Shown: positions 12,030-21,759 of the stretch, piece by piece
Layout: every line of letters begins with the position of its first letter
How positions within the stretch are numbered: position 1 is the first letter of the stretch
From: Pseudorhizobium banfieldiae
Lineage (GTDB): Bacteria > Pseudomonadota > Alphaproteobacteria > Rhizobiales > Rhizobiaceae
Direction: 5' to 3'
NCBI RefSeq assembly: GCF_000967425.1
Contig: NZ_FO082820.1
Span: forward strand, 1,240,001-1,304,000
DNA length: 64,000 bases
Made by a program: the position numbers and the translations under genes
Notes under the pieces: generated by a model
What the model was told of the DNA's origin: nothing
Seen by the model: the letters and a program-made list of their open reading frames with translations, nothing else
The model's database searches: none

Positions 12030-13016
12030 CTACCAGCGCTGGTGAACGTGCGGTGCGATGAGCCGGGCATAGATTTCCTTGGTTGCGGTCATCACGTCAT
12101 CCGAAATGGCCGCAAGCTCCGCGGCCGCTGCATTGGAGCGCGCTTGCTCCGCGTTGCGTGCGCCTGGAATGACGACGGTCACGGCCTCGTTCATCAGGAT
12201 CCACTTGAGCGCGAAAGCGGCCATGGGCGCGCCCTGTGGCACCAGCTTTCGAACCTCTTCCACCGCCTGCAGGCCCACTTCCAAGGGCACTCCGGCAAAG
12301 GTCTCGCCCACGTCGAACGCCTCGCCATGGCGGTTGAACTGGCGATGGTCGTCACTGGCGAATGTCGTGTCCCTCGTGATCTTGCCGGACAGCAGGCCGC
12401 TCGCCAGCGGCACGCGGACGATGACCGCGACGTCCTTGCGCTTTGCCTCCTTGAAGAACAGGTCGGCTGGTCGCTGGCGAAAGATGTTGTAGATGATCTG
12501 GATGCTGACGACGTCCGGATATTCGATCGCCTTCAGCGCCTCCTCCACCTTCTCCACGCTAACGCCGTAGTTCCTGATCTTGCCGGCCCGGCGCAGGTCG
12601 TCCAGCGCTCCGAAGACCTCTGGCCGGTAGAGAACTTCCGTCGGCGGGCAGTGCAGTTGCACCAGGTCGAGGCTGTCGACGCCGAGGTTCGAGAGGCTGC
12701 GGTCGATGAAGGCTTCGAGGTTCGCCTTGGTGTACCCCTCGGCATTGTGCGGATCGAGCCGGCGGCCGGCCTTGGTGGCGATCATCGGCCGTTCGCCGCC
12801 GCGCGCCTTCAGAACACTTGAAATGATCTTCTCCGAGCGTCCGTCGCCATAGACGTCAGCCGTGTCGATGAAGGTCACGTCTGCATCGAGAGCTGCTTCA
12901 AGTGCTGCCCGGCCATCGGCTTCGCTGACATCGCCCCAGGAGCCGCCGATCTGCCAGGCGCCGAAGCCGACCTCGCTGACGGTGAACGATGTGCGGCCGA
13001 ATGCGTGCTGTCTCAT
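12030..13016 (-). CDS. Aldo/keto reductase
   Basis: 328 residues from the ATG at 13016. This is an NADPH-dependent TIM-barrel oxidoreductase of the AKR superfamily. The four catalytic residues are visible: Asp and Tyr in FIDTADVYGDG, Lys in MIATKAG and His in LVQLHCPP. The C-terminal cofactor site is suggested by VVIPGARNAEQ. The start was set at MRQHAFG, the usual start of this group; an upstream ATG would add eight residues. It is cytoplasmic and stands alone, divergent from the nuclease gene at 13125. Substrate cannot be predicted. Confidence 0.92.
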   Translation of the reverse strand: MRQHAFGRTSFTVSEVGFGAWQIGGSWGDVSEADGRAALEAALDADVTFIDTADVYGDGRSEKIISSVLKARGGERPMIATKAGRRLDPHNAEGYTKANLEAFIDRSLSNLGVDSLDLVQLHCPPTEVLYRPEVFGALDDLRRAGKIRNYGVSVEKVEEALKAIEYPDVVSIQIIYNIFRQRPADLFFKEAKRKDVAVIVRVPLASGLLSGKITRDTTFASDDHRQFNRHGEAFDVGETFAGVPLEVGLQAVEEVRKLVPQGAPMAAFALKWILMNEAVTVVIPGARNAEQARSNAAAAELAAISDDVMTATKEIYARLIAPHVHQRW

Positions 13017-13124
13017 TGTCTTCCTCCGATGCCTATCCACAGGCCTGTGCGGCGGATGCTTCCGCCATGCCTGCGCTTTGCCTAAAACACCTGCTCAGGT
13101 GACACAACAAAAGCAAGCGATTCG

Positions 13125-14363
13125 ATGTCCTCCTTCTCCTTCATCCATGCCGCCGACCTGCATCTCGGCAGCCCGTTCCAAGGGCTGGCGATGAAGGATG
13201 CCGCGGTGGCCGAAATGTTCATGGAGGCAAGCCGACGCGCCTTCACCGCCTTGGTAGACCAGGCGATAGACCGGAATGTCGATTTTCTCCTGGTTGCCGG
13301 CGACGTCTATGATGGCGACTGGAAGGACAACAAGATCGGTCTCTTCTTCAACCGTGAGGTGGCGCGGCTCGATCGGGCGGGAATTCCTGTCTTCCTGCTG
13401 AAGGGCAATCACGATGCGGAAAGCGTCATCACTAGGACCATCACGCTGCCGCCGAATGTCCGCGAGTTCCCCGTCAACAAGCCGGGCACGTTCACGCTCG
13501 ATCACCTGAAGGTCGCGCTGCACGGACAGGGCTTTGCGGAACGCTCCGCGACGGAGAACCTGGCGCTGGCCTATCCACCGCCGCAGCCAGGCTGGTTCAA
13601 CATCGGCGTCCTGCACACCTCGCTGACGGGACGCGAGCCCCATGCGCCCTACGCCCCTTGTTCGGTCGAGGACCTGCGCTCGCGCGGCTACGACTATTGG
13701 GCGCTGGGCCATGTCCATGACTACGAGGTCGTCTCGGACAACCCTCCGATCATCTTTCCCGGCAACCTCCAGGGGCGCTCTATTCGCGAGCAGGGGGCGA
13801 AGGGGGCGGTCCTTGTCTCCGTGGAGGACGGGACAGTCACCCATGAGCGGATGATCACCGACAGCGCCCGTTTTGCGCAGAAGTCGGTAGTTGTCGAGGC
13901 CGAGGACGACCTACCGGCGATTCTCCGGCGCATCGAGACGGCGCTGGAGAACATTGCGGATGAGATGGAGGGGCGGCCACTGGCGCTGCGTGTCCGGCTG
14001 ACGGGCAGAAGCAGCTATCGTCGCGAGCTCCTTGCCCACGCGCAGGATTTCCGGGACGAGGCGCAGGCTGCCTGCCACCGTTGCCACGAGGATGTCTGGC
14101 TGGAAAAGGTCGAGGTTCGGGTGGAGGATGCCAGCGGGGCAGGGGGCGTGGGTGGTCAGCAATCCCTTGGGCTGGACGGCCTGCTTGCGCTCGAAACGCT
14201 GCCGGTCGAACTGCTGGCGGAGGCTCAGGCAAGGATCGCCGAGATTACGGCGCGGCTGCCCGGCGGCCTCGGCGCACAGGACGTGGCGCTTGGGGATGAC
14301 GCCGAAACGCTGCTCGCCGAAGCGCGGGATCTTCTGCTCGCACGGGCAGGAGGATCCCGCTGA
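13125..14363 (+). CDS. YhaO/SbcD-type metallophosphoesterase, DNA repair exonuclease subunit
   Basis: 412 residues. The metal-binding motifs of the Mre11/SbcD family are all present: HAADLHLGS near residue 8, GDVYDGDW, GNHDAES, LHTSLTG and GHVHD. The C-terminal ~160 residues resemble the YhaO extension rather than SbcD. It probably forms a dimeric nuclease with the ATPase encoded next: the stop codon of this gene and the ATG of the next share one base (TGATG), implying translational coupling. The likely role is processing of DNA ends; this is inference from the family, and no phenotype is known from sequence alone. Confidence 0.88.
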   Translation: MSSFSFIHAADLHLGSPFQGLAMKDAAVAEMFMEASRRAFTALVDQAIDRNVDFLLVAGDVYDGDWKDNKIGLFFNREVARLDRAGIPVFLLKGNHDAESVITRTITLPPNVREFPVNKPGTFTLDHLKVALHGQGFAERSATENLALAYPPPQPGWFNIGVLHTSLTGREPHAPYAPCSVEDLRSRGYDYWALGHVHDYEVVSDNPPIIFPGNLQGRSIREQGAKGAVLVSVEDGTVTHERMITDSARFAQKSVVVEAEDDLPAILRRIETALENIADEMEGRPLALRVRLTGRSSYRRELLAHAQDFRDEAQAACHRCHEDVWLEKVEVRVEDASGAGGVGGQQSLGLDGLLALETLPVELLAEAQARIAEITARLPGGLGAQDVALGDDAETLLAEARDLLLARAGGSR

Positions 14364-17300
14364 TGCGCTTCGACCGTCTGGACATCCTCCGCTACGGCGC
14401 TCTCGCCGATCGAAGTCTTCTCTTTCGCCCGGATGCCCGGCTGCACATCGTCTACGGGCCGAACGAGGCGGGCAAGTCGTCCGCGCTCTCTGCAATTTCC
14501 GACCTGCTGTTCGGTTTCCCGGAGCGGACGCACTATGGTTTCAAGAGCGACGCCGCCAGCCTTCGGATCGGCGCACTCATTTCCTCGCGTGAGGGCGCAT
14601 CGCTTGAGTTCCGCCGACGCAAAGGCCGCAAGAGTACGCTTCTTGCCGCGAGCGATCCGGAGGAAGCCCTGGCCGACGACGCGCTGGCGCCTTTTCTCGG
14701 CACCCTGTCCCGCGACGTCTTCGAGCGCGCCTTCGGCTTGAACTCGTCGTCGCTGCGCGCCGGCGGCGACAGCATGCTGAAGAGCGGCGGCGAGATCGGC
14801 AACCTGCTTTTCTCAGCTGCCTCCGGCCTCACCGGCCTGGCCGACATGCGGAAAGGCCTGGAGGCCGAGGCCGACGCGATCTACGCGCCGCGTCGCTCCC
14901 GGGACCGGCTTTTCTATCAGGTGCTCGACGCCCACGACGAGGCGCGACGGGCCGAGCGCGAGAATGAGCTGAAATCAGGAGACTGGAAGAAGCTGGTTGC
15001 AGAGCAGAACGACCTGGAGACTGAGCTGGCCAGTGTGCTGACAGCGCGGCAGGAGAACATCCGCCGGCTCGAGCACTTGCGCATGCTGCAACGGCTGGAC
15101 CCGATCATTCGTGAAATCGATCGTGAGCGGGAGCAGATTGCTGAGTACGAATGGCTGGCCAGCCAGCCGGCGGACCTCGAGCCGCAGCTTGCCTCGCTGC
15201 TTGAGCGCATGCGCGAGAACGAGGCAGCCCTCCGGCGTGGGGAGGGCGATCTTGCACGGCTCCGCGACGAGATCGCCGCCATCCATGTCGAGGATGCGCT
15301 GCTTGCCGCGTCGGCCGCCATCATGTCCGCACACTCGGACAAGGGCGTTTATGCCAAGGCGCGCGAGGACATTGCCCGTGTTCGGGGCGAGGCGGATGAC
15401 TACGACCAGCGGCTTGCGGATGCGGCCCGACGTCTCGGCCTTGCCCTTTCCGACCTGGAAAGCCGTCAGCCGCCCGATGCCGAGCTTGCACGCCTGCGTT
15501 CGCTGCTGGACGAGGGGACGGCCCTCGACCGCATGCTGCGGGATACCCGCCAGCGGATGGAAGAGCATCACGACGCATTGCGGGACATGCGAAAGGCGGC
15601 AGGGACGACGCATCTCGTTGATCCGAAGCCATGGGCCGATCAACTGGCTGCGCTGCAGCCGGATCTGGTCGAACTCCAGCGCCTGGAGGCGCTGCAGGTG
15701 AAGCTTGCCCGCTTCGAAGCCGATCTGGTCACTGCCACGGCGCGCCTCGATCCCGCTGTCTCCGACCTGCGGGCGCTTGCTTCCGCGCCGCTGCCCGATG
15801 CAGCTGAAATCTCCGCCCACCGGCGCATGCTCGATACGGCTCGGGTCGAGGCGAAGGAGGTCGAGGGACGTCTCGCCACCCTCGACGGAGAGGCCGCACG
15901 AGCTCGCCGCGAGATGGCGGCGCTGGAAGTCGAGGGACCCGTCGTTTCTCGGGAGGAAATCGCGACAAGCCGGGTCGTCCGCGACCGTCAATTCGACATC
16001 GCCCGCAAGACACCCGATGCGGCTAACTTCGATAGTCTGGCAGCCGGGATGGCGCAGGCGGACCGGCTTGCCGATGCAGCTCTTGCCGATGCCGAGCGGG
16101 TCACCCGGCATGCGCAGTTGACTCTGCGGCAGGCGGAGCTGGAACGGGAACTCGCGGAGACACGTGACGCGCTGCGACTCGCAGAGATCGTGCTCTCCGA
16201 TGCCGTGACCGCCTACGAGGATGCCTTCCGCGCGTCGCGTATCCAGCCAACCGCGCCTGAACGCATGATCGATTGGCGCCGGGCAGTGGAGGACTGTTTC
16301 CGGCAACTCCGCGAGATCGATCTTCTCCATGACGAGATGGAGGTGTTGCGGCTGAGGGAGGAGGCGGTGCGGCCGTCCCTCCTGTCGATTGCGGATGCAG
16401 TGGCGCTCGCAGCAGTGGCCCTCCCGACCGTGGCGCTTGGCCGTGGGCTGGAGCGCAGGTTGTCGGAGATCGGCCAGGAATGGCTGGACAGTCGCAGTAG
16501 CGAGACGAAACGGGCAATGGCAGAGGAGGCGATCGGCCGGCTCGAGGAGCGCGAACGCGAATTGATAGGCAATGTCAGTGCCTGGCAGCGCAAGTTCTCT
16601 GCCGCAGCCGTTGCTGTCGGTTTGCCCGAGGACGCCGATCCACCCATGGCGCTTGCCGCGCTGGAGGCATGGCGCACGGTGCCGGGGCTTCTCTCCGAAC
16701 GCGAGAACCGCCAGCGGCGCGTTCGCGGGATGGTGCGCGATATGGAGGCCTTCGAGATATCGGTCTGCAGGCTGGTGGCCTCGGCCGCACCCGACCTTGC
16801 CGCCATTCCCGCCGATGTTGCAGCCGGCCTGCTACATGAGCGGGTCTTGGAGGCGACCAATGAGAACAAGCGGCGCGAATCGCTGTCCGATCAGTTGGAG
16901 CGGCTTGAACTTTCCCTTGCGCGGCTGGCAGCCGAGGAGGCGGAACTTGCGACCGAGGCTGCGGCGGTGGCTGCGGACCTGGGCCGCCGGGTGTCCGAAT
17001 TCCCGCAGGTGCTGGAGGATCTGCACGAGCGCCACCGCCTACAAATCGCGCTCAGACAATGCCGTGACCGTTTCGCCGAGCATGCCGATGGAGCATCGGA
17101 GGATGAGATCCGCGTCGCCCTGGCGGATTTTGATCGCGTGGAGGCAGTGCTCGAGATCGAGCGCCTTGGACGCGAGGAGGATAAACTGATCGAGCGTATG
17201 AACGGGCTCGGCATTGCCAAGGCCGACAATGAGCGCCGGCGCCGAGAATTGGAAACCGGCGTGGGCGCCGAGCGCGCCGTCTTTCAGAAGCTTGCGGCCG

Positions 17301-17803
17301 AAACCGAGGCCAAGGAGCTTGCCCGCCGCTGGGTGGTGCTGAAGCTTGCTGCGAGCCTCCTCTCCTCCTCCATGGAAGCTTATCGCGAGCGGCAGGCGGA
17401 TCCGGTTATGAAGCGGGCAGGGGAGCTTTTTTCAGGCCTGACGGGTGGCCGTTTCTCGCGCCTTCTGCAGCTTTATGACGAGCAGGACGAACTGCAGCTT
17501 GCCGTTGAGCGCCAGACGGGCGATCAGGTGCCGCTATCGGGCCTCAGCGAAGGGACGGGTGACCAGCTGTACCTCGCGCTGCGTCTCGCCTTCCTGGAGG
17601 ACTATTGCCGCCGCAACGAACCTGCGCCGCTTGTTCTCGACGACATCTTCCAGACCTTCGACGACGAACGTACCGCCGCGGCCCTCCGCACGCTGTCCGC
17701 CGCCAGCGAGACGCACCAGACGCTTCTCTTCACGCACCATGACAGCGTGGTGCAGGCAGCGCGCCGCGAATTGGGAGAGGGCGTCGATCTCGTAGCCTTG
17801 TGA
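14363..17803 (+). CDS. YhaN/Rad50-type SMC-like ATPase
   Basis: 1146 residues. The N-terminus has an SMC/Rad50 Walker A (GPNEAGKSS, near residue 32), the middle ~750 residues are Arg/Glu/Leu-rich and look like a long coiled coil, and the C-terminus has an ABC-signature-like LSEGTGDQ and Walker B PLVLDDIF. No CxxC zinc hook is visible: the few cysteines are isolated, which separates this YhaN-like group from SbcC/Rad50. It overlaps the nuclease gene by one base. The most likely role is the ATP-driven partner of that nuclease in DNA-end or branched-DNA processing. Confidence 0.88.
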   Translation: MRFDRLDILRYGALADRSLLFRPDARLHIVYGPNEAGKSSALSAISDLLFGFPERTHYGFKSDAASLRIGALISSREGASLEFRRRKGRKSTLLAASDPEEALADDALAPFLGTLSRDVFERAFGLNSSSLRAGGDSMLKSGGEIGNLLFSAASGLTGLADMRKGLEAEADAIYAPRRSRDRLFYQVLDAHDEARRAERENELKSGDWKKLVAEQNDLETELASVLTARQENIRRLEHLRMLQRLDPIIREIDREREQIAEYEWLASQPADLEPQLASLLERMRENEAALRRGEGDLARLRDEIAAIHVEDALLAASAAIMSAHSDKGVYAKAREDIARVRGEADDYDQRLADAARRLGLALSDLESRQPPDAELARLRSLLDEGTALDRMLRDTRQRMEEHHDALRDMRKAAGTTHLVDPKPWADQLAALQPDLVELQRLEALQVKLARFEADLVTATARLDPAVSDLRALASAPLPDAAEISAHRRMLDTARVEAKEVEGRLATLDGEAARARREMAALEVEGPVVSREEIATSRVVRDRQFDIARKTPDAANFDSLAAGMAQADRLADAALADAERVTRHAQLTLRQAELERELAETRDALRLAEIVLSDAVTAYEDAFRASRIQPTAPERMIDWRRAVEDCFRQLREIDLLHDEMEVLRLREEAVRPSLLSIADAVALAAVALPTVALGRGLERRLSEIGQEWLDSRSSETKRAMAEEAIGRLEERERELIGNVSAWQRKFSAAAVAVGLPEDADPPMALAALEAWRTVPGLLSERENRQRRVRGMVRDMEAFEISVCRLVASAAPDLAAIPADVAAGLLHERVLEATNENKRRESLSDQLERLELSLARLAAEEAELATEAAAVAADLGRRVSEFPQVLEDLHERHRLQIALRQCRDRFAEHADGASEDEIRVALADFDRVEAVLEIERLGREEDKLIERMNGLGIAKADNERRRRELETGVGAERAVFQKLAAETEAKELARRWVVLKLAASLLSSSMEAYRERQADPVMKRAGELFSGLTGGRFSRLLQLYDEQDELQLAVERQTGDQVPLSGLSEGTGDQLYLALRLAFLEDYCRRNEPAPLVLDDIFQTFDDERTAAALRTLSAASETHQTLLFTHHDSVVQAARRELGEGVDLVAL

Positions 17804-18021
17804 GGCTTGCCGGTTGCGGCGGCGGGACAAACCTGCCTGATGGTGGCGACCGAGGTCCGGAAGGACCGGCAGCACGAATGGAAGTGTAGCGGGCGATCCA
17901 GGAGGAGGCTTTCCCGTGCGCCGCTGTCATTTGCCTGAAACACAGCGGTGGTGATGTCGCATTCCTGTCACGGTGATTCCCGCGGGGCGTTCTTGCGGGG
18001 CCAGTGCCGCCGGAGTGTTTT

Positions 18022-19167
18022 ATGGTCGTCCTACTCGCCGCCGCTGCTGTGGTCCTCGTTGGCGCGAACTGGATCAGCATCCTCATCGCGGCTTGGCGCC
18101 TTGCGCCCAAGGGCGCATCGCCGCCGCCGATCAGCGTCCAGCCTGCTACCACGATCGTCGTGCCCATGTGCGGCGTCGAGCAGTTCTCCGGAGACACGAT
18201 TGCTCGCGCCTTCGCCCTGGACTGGCCCGAGTACGAACTCATCTTCTGCGTCGCCAGCCCTGATGACCCCGCAATCCCGCTCGTCCGCGCAACGATCGCC
18301 GCGCATCCGGAGAGGACGGCGCAGCTTATCGTCGGCGACGAGCGCGTCAGCGCAAACCCCAAGCTCAACAACTGCGTGAAGGGATGGCGGTCCGCCCGGT
18401 ACGACTGGGTGGTTCTGGCCGATTCGAACGTGCTCATGCCGCCGCAATATCTGCATCATCTGTTTGCCGCATGGCGGGTGGATGAGACCGGGTTGGTGTG
18501 TTCGACGCCCCTGGGGTCGCGGCCATGCGGTTTCTGGGCGGAAGTGGAATGCGCCTTCCTCAATACGCATCAAGCGCGCTGGCAATATGCCGGTGAGGCG
18601 CTTGGCCTCGGCTTCGCACAGGGCAAGAGCATGCTTTGGCATAAGCCGACCCTTGATGCCGCGGGCAGTATCGAGGCGCTTGGCGAGGAAATTGCCGAGG
18701 ACGCCGCTGCCACGAAACTCGTCCATCGGCTCGGCCGAAAGGTGCATCTGGTGGCCTGGCCCTTTGAGCAGCCGCTCGGGCGGCGTACGGCGAGGGAGAT
18801 CTGGGCGCGGCAGGGGCGATGGGCGCGCTTGCGCCGGGTCACGTTCCCAGGCTTCTTCGCTCCCGAGGCGCTGCTTGGCCTCCTGCCGCCGTTGCTGTTC
18901 GGACTGTCGGCAGCCGCTGCCGGCGGTTTCAGCCTTCCAGCCACGGCGGCGACAATCGCGACGGCAATCTATGTACCCGAACTCGTTTTGGCTCCCGCCA
19001 GGAACTGGCGCGTCTCCCGCTGGAGCCTGCCAGCCATGCTGGTCCGCGACATCATGATGCCGGCGATCTGGCTGCGTGGGTGGCTAGGTGGCGCAGTCGA
19101 CTGGCGCGGTAACCGGATGATGATCGACACCAACAGCTCTCAGTTGGAACAGGTGCCAGCGACCTGA
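18022..19167 (+). CDS. Ceramide glucosyltransferase-like family 2/21 glycosyltransferase
   Basis: 381 residues. An N-terminal membrane segment (residues ~1-25) is followed by a GT-A domain with ADSNVLMP (D2), EEIAEDAAATK (D3) and RQGRW, which is the (Q/R)xxRW motif of processive and ceramide glycosyltransferases, then two or three C-terminal membrane segments. This arrangement matches bacterial ceramide glucosyltransferases (GT21), which add glucose to ceramide or diacylglycerol at the cytoplasmic membrane. The ATG at 18022 was preferred because GGAG lies 6 nt upstream; a GTG at 18004 is an alternative. The lipid acceptor and sugar donor are not certain from sequence. Confidence 0.8.
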   Translation: MVVLLAAAAVVLVGANWISILIAAWRLAPKGASPPPISVQPATTIVVPMCGVEQFSGDTIARAFALDWPEYELIFCVASPDDPAIPLVRATIAAHPERTAQLIVGDERVSANPKLNNCVKGWRSARYDWVVLADSNVLMPPQYLHHLFAAWRVDETGLVCSTPLGSRPCGFWAEVECAFLNTHQARWQYAGEALGLGFAQGKSMLWHKPTLDAAGSIEALGEEIAEDAAATKLVHRLGRKVHLVAWPFEQPLGRRTAREIWARQGRWARLRRVTFPGFFAPEALLGLLPPLLFGLSAAAAGGFSLPATAATIATAIYVPELVLAPARNWRVSRWSLPAMLVRDIMMPAIWLRGWLGGAVDWRGNRMMIDTNSSQLEQVPAT

Positions 19168-19218
19168 TGCAGATCATTCTCTGCTTCAAAAGCGTTCTTG
19201 ATGTGCAGGCTGAGGGAA

Positions 19219-19294
19219 TGGTGGGCGATGAGAGACTCGAACTCCCGACATCCTCGGTGTAAACGAGGCGCTCTACCAACTGAGCTAATCGCCC
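19219..19294 (-). tRNA. tRNA-Val (anticodon UAC)
   Basis: 76 nt on the minus strand including an encoded CCA (19219-19221). The acceptor stem GGGCGAT/ATCGCCC closes, the anticodon arm is CCTCG-TTTACAC-CGAGG giving anticodon TAC, and the T arm contains GTTCGAGTC. Confidence 0.97.
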
Positions 19295-19464
19295 TTTCGC
19301 GTCGCGGAACATGTCCGCCGCGTCGGTGGGCGTGATCTATGCGGATCGGCGAGAAACCGCAAGAGCCTTTCGCCGAAAATTCAAAATTTTTGGCCTTCCA
19401 AGACCGTGGGGCGCCGCCGGCTGGAGAAAGGCGAGAAGCTTCATCCTTTTGTCTTGAAACTTGC

Positions 19465-19493
19465 TTGACACCTGTTCGCGAACCTCTTAGTTA
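19465..19493 (+). promoter_or_regulatory. Putative promoter of the tRNA-Asp pair
   Basis: TTGACA (19465-19470), 17-nt spacer, TAGTTA (19488-19493), about 60 nt before the first tRNA-Asp. The spacer contains the perfect palindrome GTTCGCGAAC (19474-19483). The remaining sequence between tRNA-Val and this site shows nothing recognisable. Confidence 0.6.
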
Positions 19494-19552
19494 GCCGCTC
19501 AACCGAGGCGGTCGAGGCTGCTCCGGCGAGGGTCTTGGCCCTTACGAAATGC

Positions 19553-19629
19553 GCGGGTGTAGCTCAGTTGGTTAGAGTGCCGGCCTGTCACGCCGGAGGT
19601 CGCGGGTTCGAGCCCCGTCACTCGCGCCA
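19553..19629 (+). tRNA. tRNA-Asp (anticodon GUC), copy 1
   Basis: 77 nt with encoded CCA. The acceptor stem is GCGGGTG/CACTCGC with one G-U pair, and the anticodon arm CCGGC-CTGTCAC-GCCGG gives anticodon GTC. It is nearly identical to the copy 61 nt downstream, differing by one base in the D loop. Confidence 0.98.
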
Positions 19630-19690
19630 TTCGTTTCCTCGAACTTTTCTGATATTCCTTGGAATGTCGGATCGCCGCAAGGCATTATGC

Positions 19691-19767
19691 GCGGGTGTAG
19701 CTCAGTCGGTTAGAGTGCCGGCCTGTCACGCCGGAGGTCGCGGGTTCGAGCCCCGTCACTCGCGCCA
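19691..19767 (+). tRNA. tRNA-Asp (anticodon GUC), copy 2
   Basis: 77 nt with encoded CCA; the same sequence as copy 1 except C for T in the D loop. The two copies are probably cotranscribed. Confidence 0.98.
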
Positions 19768-20124
19768 CTACCCTTCTCTCTTTCTGTGCTGGTCAAGCCG
19801 TCGTGGCTGAGGATCGATCGCTCCCTGGCTCCCGCCAACGGTCTACCCGTTCCGGTTCGCCGGCACGAACCCCGTGTTTTGCTGAGATGTTTCGATTTCT
19901 TCGGCCGGTTTTCGCCGCGCTAGTGGCGACCTTTGCTGTTCGTCAAGAGCGTCGAGCGTGCGCAGTTGCGCCTGTGCCATTTCGGTACGGAATCGCGAGT
20001 CTAAAACTCTTGCGCCAAGGCGTGGGCTGGGGTAGTCACGGGCCGATTGCAATGCACGCTCGCTTTGCCCGCGCATTGCTGACCGAGCGCCGTTCCGCGC
20101 TCCCGGCAAGCAGGATCGATTAAT
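19768..20124 (+). other. Leader region before the nuo operon
   Basis: 357 nt without a supported gene. It must contain the nuo promoter, but I find no convincing -35/-10 pair or operator. ATG-rich frames here lack coding character. Confidence 0.4.
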
Positions 20125-20490
20125 ATGAGTGAACTCCTCAGTTCCTACCTTCCGATCGCAATCTTCATCGGAATCTCCCTCGTGATCGGGCTGGCCCTGC
20201 TGATTGCCCCCTTCGCTGTCGCCTACAAGGCTCCCGACTCCGAAAAGCTTTCAGCCTATGAATGCGGCTTCAATGCGTTCGATGACGCCCGCATGAAGTT
20301 CGACATCCGATTCTATCTCGTGTCGATCCTGTTCATCATCTTCGATCTCGAAGTAGCCTTCCTCTTTCCGTGGGCGGTTTCCTTCGGTGAGATCGGCTGG
20401 TTCGGCTTCTGGTCGATGATGGTGTTTCTGGCCGTCCTGACGATCGGCTTCATTTATGAATGGAAGAAAGGAGCGCTGGAATGGGAGTAG
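20125..20490 (+). CDS. nuoA: NADH-quinone oxidoreductase subunit A
   Basis: 121 residues with three membrane helices. It is a membrane-arm subunit of respiratory complex I near the quinone site (mitochondrial ND3 homologue). The conserved loop [12 protein letters not shown] carries the cysteine typical of ND3. It is the first gene of the nuo operon; its last ten bases overlap nuoB. Confidence 0.97.
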   Translation: MSELLSSYLPIAIFIGISLVIGLALLIAPFAVAYKAPDSEKLSAYECGFNAFDDARMKFDIRFYLVSILFIIFDLEVAFLFPWAVSFGEIGWFGFWSMMVFLAVLTIGFIYEWKKGALEWE

Positions 20491-21062
20491 TCGATACTGG
20501 CAACACCCTGGTCGCGCCGCAGCCCAAGGGCATCATCGATCCGAACACCGGCAAGCCGATCGGCAGCGATGACCGCTTCTTCGGAGAGATCAACAACGAG
20601 CTCGCCGACAAGGGCTTCCTCGTCACCTCGACGGACGAGCTGATCACCTGGGCCCGGACGGGCTCTCTCATGTGGATGACCTTCGGTCTCGCCTGCTGCG
20701 CAGTCGAGATGATGCAGATGTCCATGCCGCGCTACGATGCCGAGCGCTTCGGATTTGCGCCCCGCGCTTCACCGCGCCAGTCCGACGTGATGATCGTCGC
20801 TGGCACGCTGACCAACAAGATGGCCCCCGCACTCCGCAAGGTCTACGACCAGATGCCGGAGCCCCGCTACGTCATCTCCATGGGTTCCTGCGCCAATGGC
20901 GGCGGCTATTACCACTATTCCTATTCCGTAGTGCGGGGCTGTGACCGCGTCGTGCCGGTGGACATCTATGTGCCCGGCTGTCCCCCCACGGCCGAGGCGC
21001 TGCTTTATGGCGTGCTTCTGCTGCAGAAGAAGATCCGCCGCACCGGCACGATCGAGCGCTGA
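20481..21062 (+). CDS. nuoB: NADH-quinone oxidoreductase subunit B
   Basis: 193 residues. It carries the terminal 4Fe-4S cluster N2 that passes electrons to quinone. The cluster ligands are visible in [18 protein letters not shown] and [10 protein letters not shown]. The ATG at 20481 overlaps the nuoA end and has AAAGGAG upstream, which decides the start over an upstream ATG at 20460. Confidence 0.98.
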   Translation: MGVVDTGNTLVAPQPKGIIDPNTGKPIGSDDRFFGEINNELADKGFLVTSTDELITWARTGSLMWMTFGLACCAVEMMQMSMPRYDAERFGFAPRASPRQSDVMIVAGTLTNKMAPALRKVYDQMPEPRYVISMGSCANGGGYYHYSYSVVRGCDRVVPVDIYVPGCPPTAEALLYGVLLLQKKIRRTGTIER

Positions 21063-21078
21063 GGGCAAGGACGAGAAC

Positions 21079-21681
21079 ATGAGCGAAGCCCTGAGAGAGC
21101 TTTCATCCTACATCGCTGAAATCCATCCGGAGTTCATCGCCAGCTCGAAGATCGAGTATGGTGAACTGACGCTGGTGACGGCGCCGGAGAACATCGTCGC
21201 CCTGCTGACCTTCCTGCGCGACGACGTGCAGTGCGGCTTCGTCAACCTGATCGACATCTGCGGCGTTGACTGGCCGCAGCGCGCGAAGCGGTTCGACGTC
21301 GTCTACCACATGCTGTCGCCGCGGCAGAACACGCGCATCCGCGTTACGGTCATGGTGGGCGAGGACGAGCCGGTGCCTTCGGCCTGTGCCGTCTATCCGG
21401 GCGCGGACTGGTTCGAGCGCGAAGCCTGGGACATGTACGGTATCCTCTTTACCGGGCACCCGGACCTGCGCCGCATCCTGACCGACTACGGCTTCGAGGG
21501 TCATCCGTTGCGCAAGGACTTCCCGACGACCGGCTTCGTCGAGGTTCGCTACGACGATGCTGCCAAGCGGGTCGTGTACGAGCCGGTGGAACTGCGCCAG
21601 GAGTTCCGGAGCTTCGATTTTCTTTCGCCCTGGGAAGGGACCGACTACGTCCTGCCGGGCGACGAAAAGGCGAAGGTCTGA
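21079..21681 (+). CDS. nuoC: NADH-quinone oxidoreductase subunit C
   Basis: 200 residues, the 30-kDa complex I subunit of the peripheral arm. The family signature [10 protein letters not shown] followed by HPDLRRIL and [12 protein letters not shown] is present. It is a separate gene here, not fused to nuoD as in E. coli, which is the alphaproteobacterial and mitochondrial arrangement. It begins 16 nt after nuoB. Confidence 0.97.
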   Translation: MSEALRELSSYIAEIHPEFIASSKIEYGELTLVTAPENIVALLTFLRDDVQCGFVNLIDICGVDWPQRAKRFDVVYHMLSPRQNTRIRVTVMVGEDEPVPSACAVYPGADWFEREAWDMYGILFTGHPDLRRILTDYGFEGHPLRKDFPTTGFVEVRYDDAAKRVVYEPVELRQEFRSFDFLSPWEGTDYVLPGDEKAKV

Positions 21682-21759
21682 TCCACCGGCGTTTCGGCGC
21701 CGGTTGCTGCTTTTCATTCCGCCCGTTGCGGCTTGGCCGCTCGGCATGGAGCTGACAGA

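Noticed and set aside
19803..20123. 106-codon plus-strand frame ending just before nuoA
   Set aside because: Arg-rich composition, no ribosome-binding site; treated as leader.
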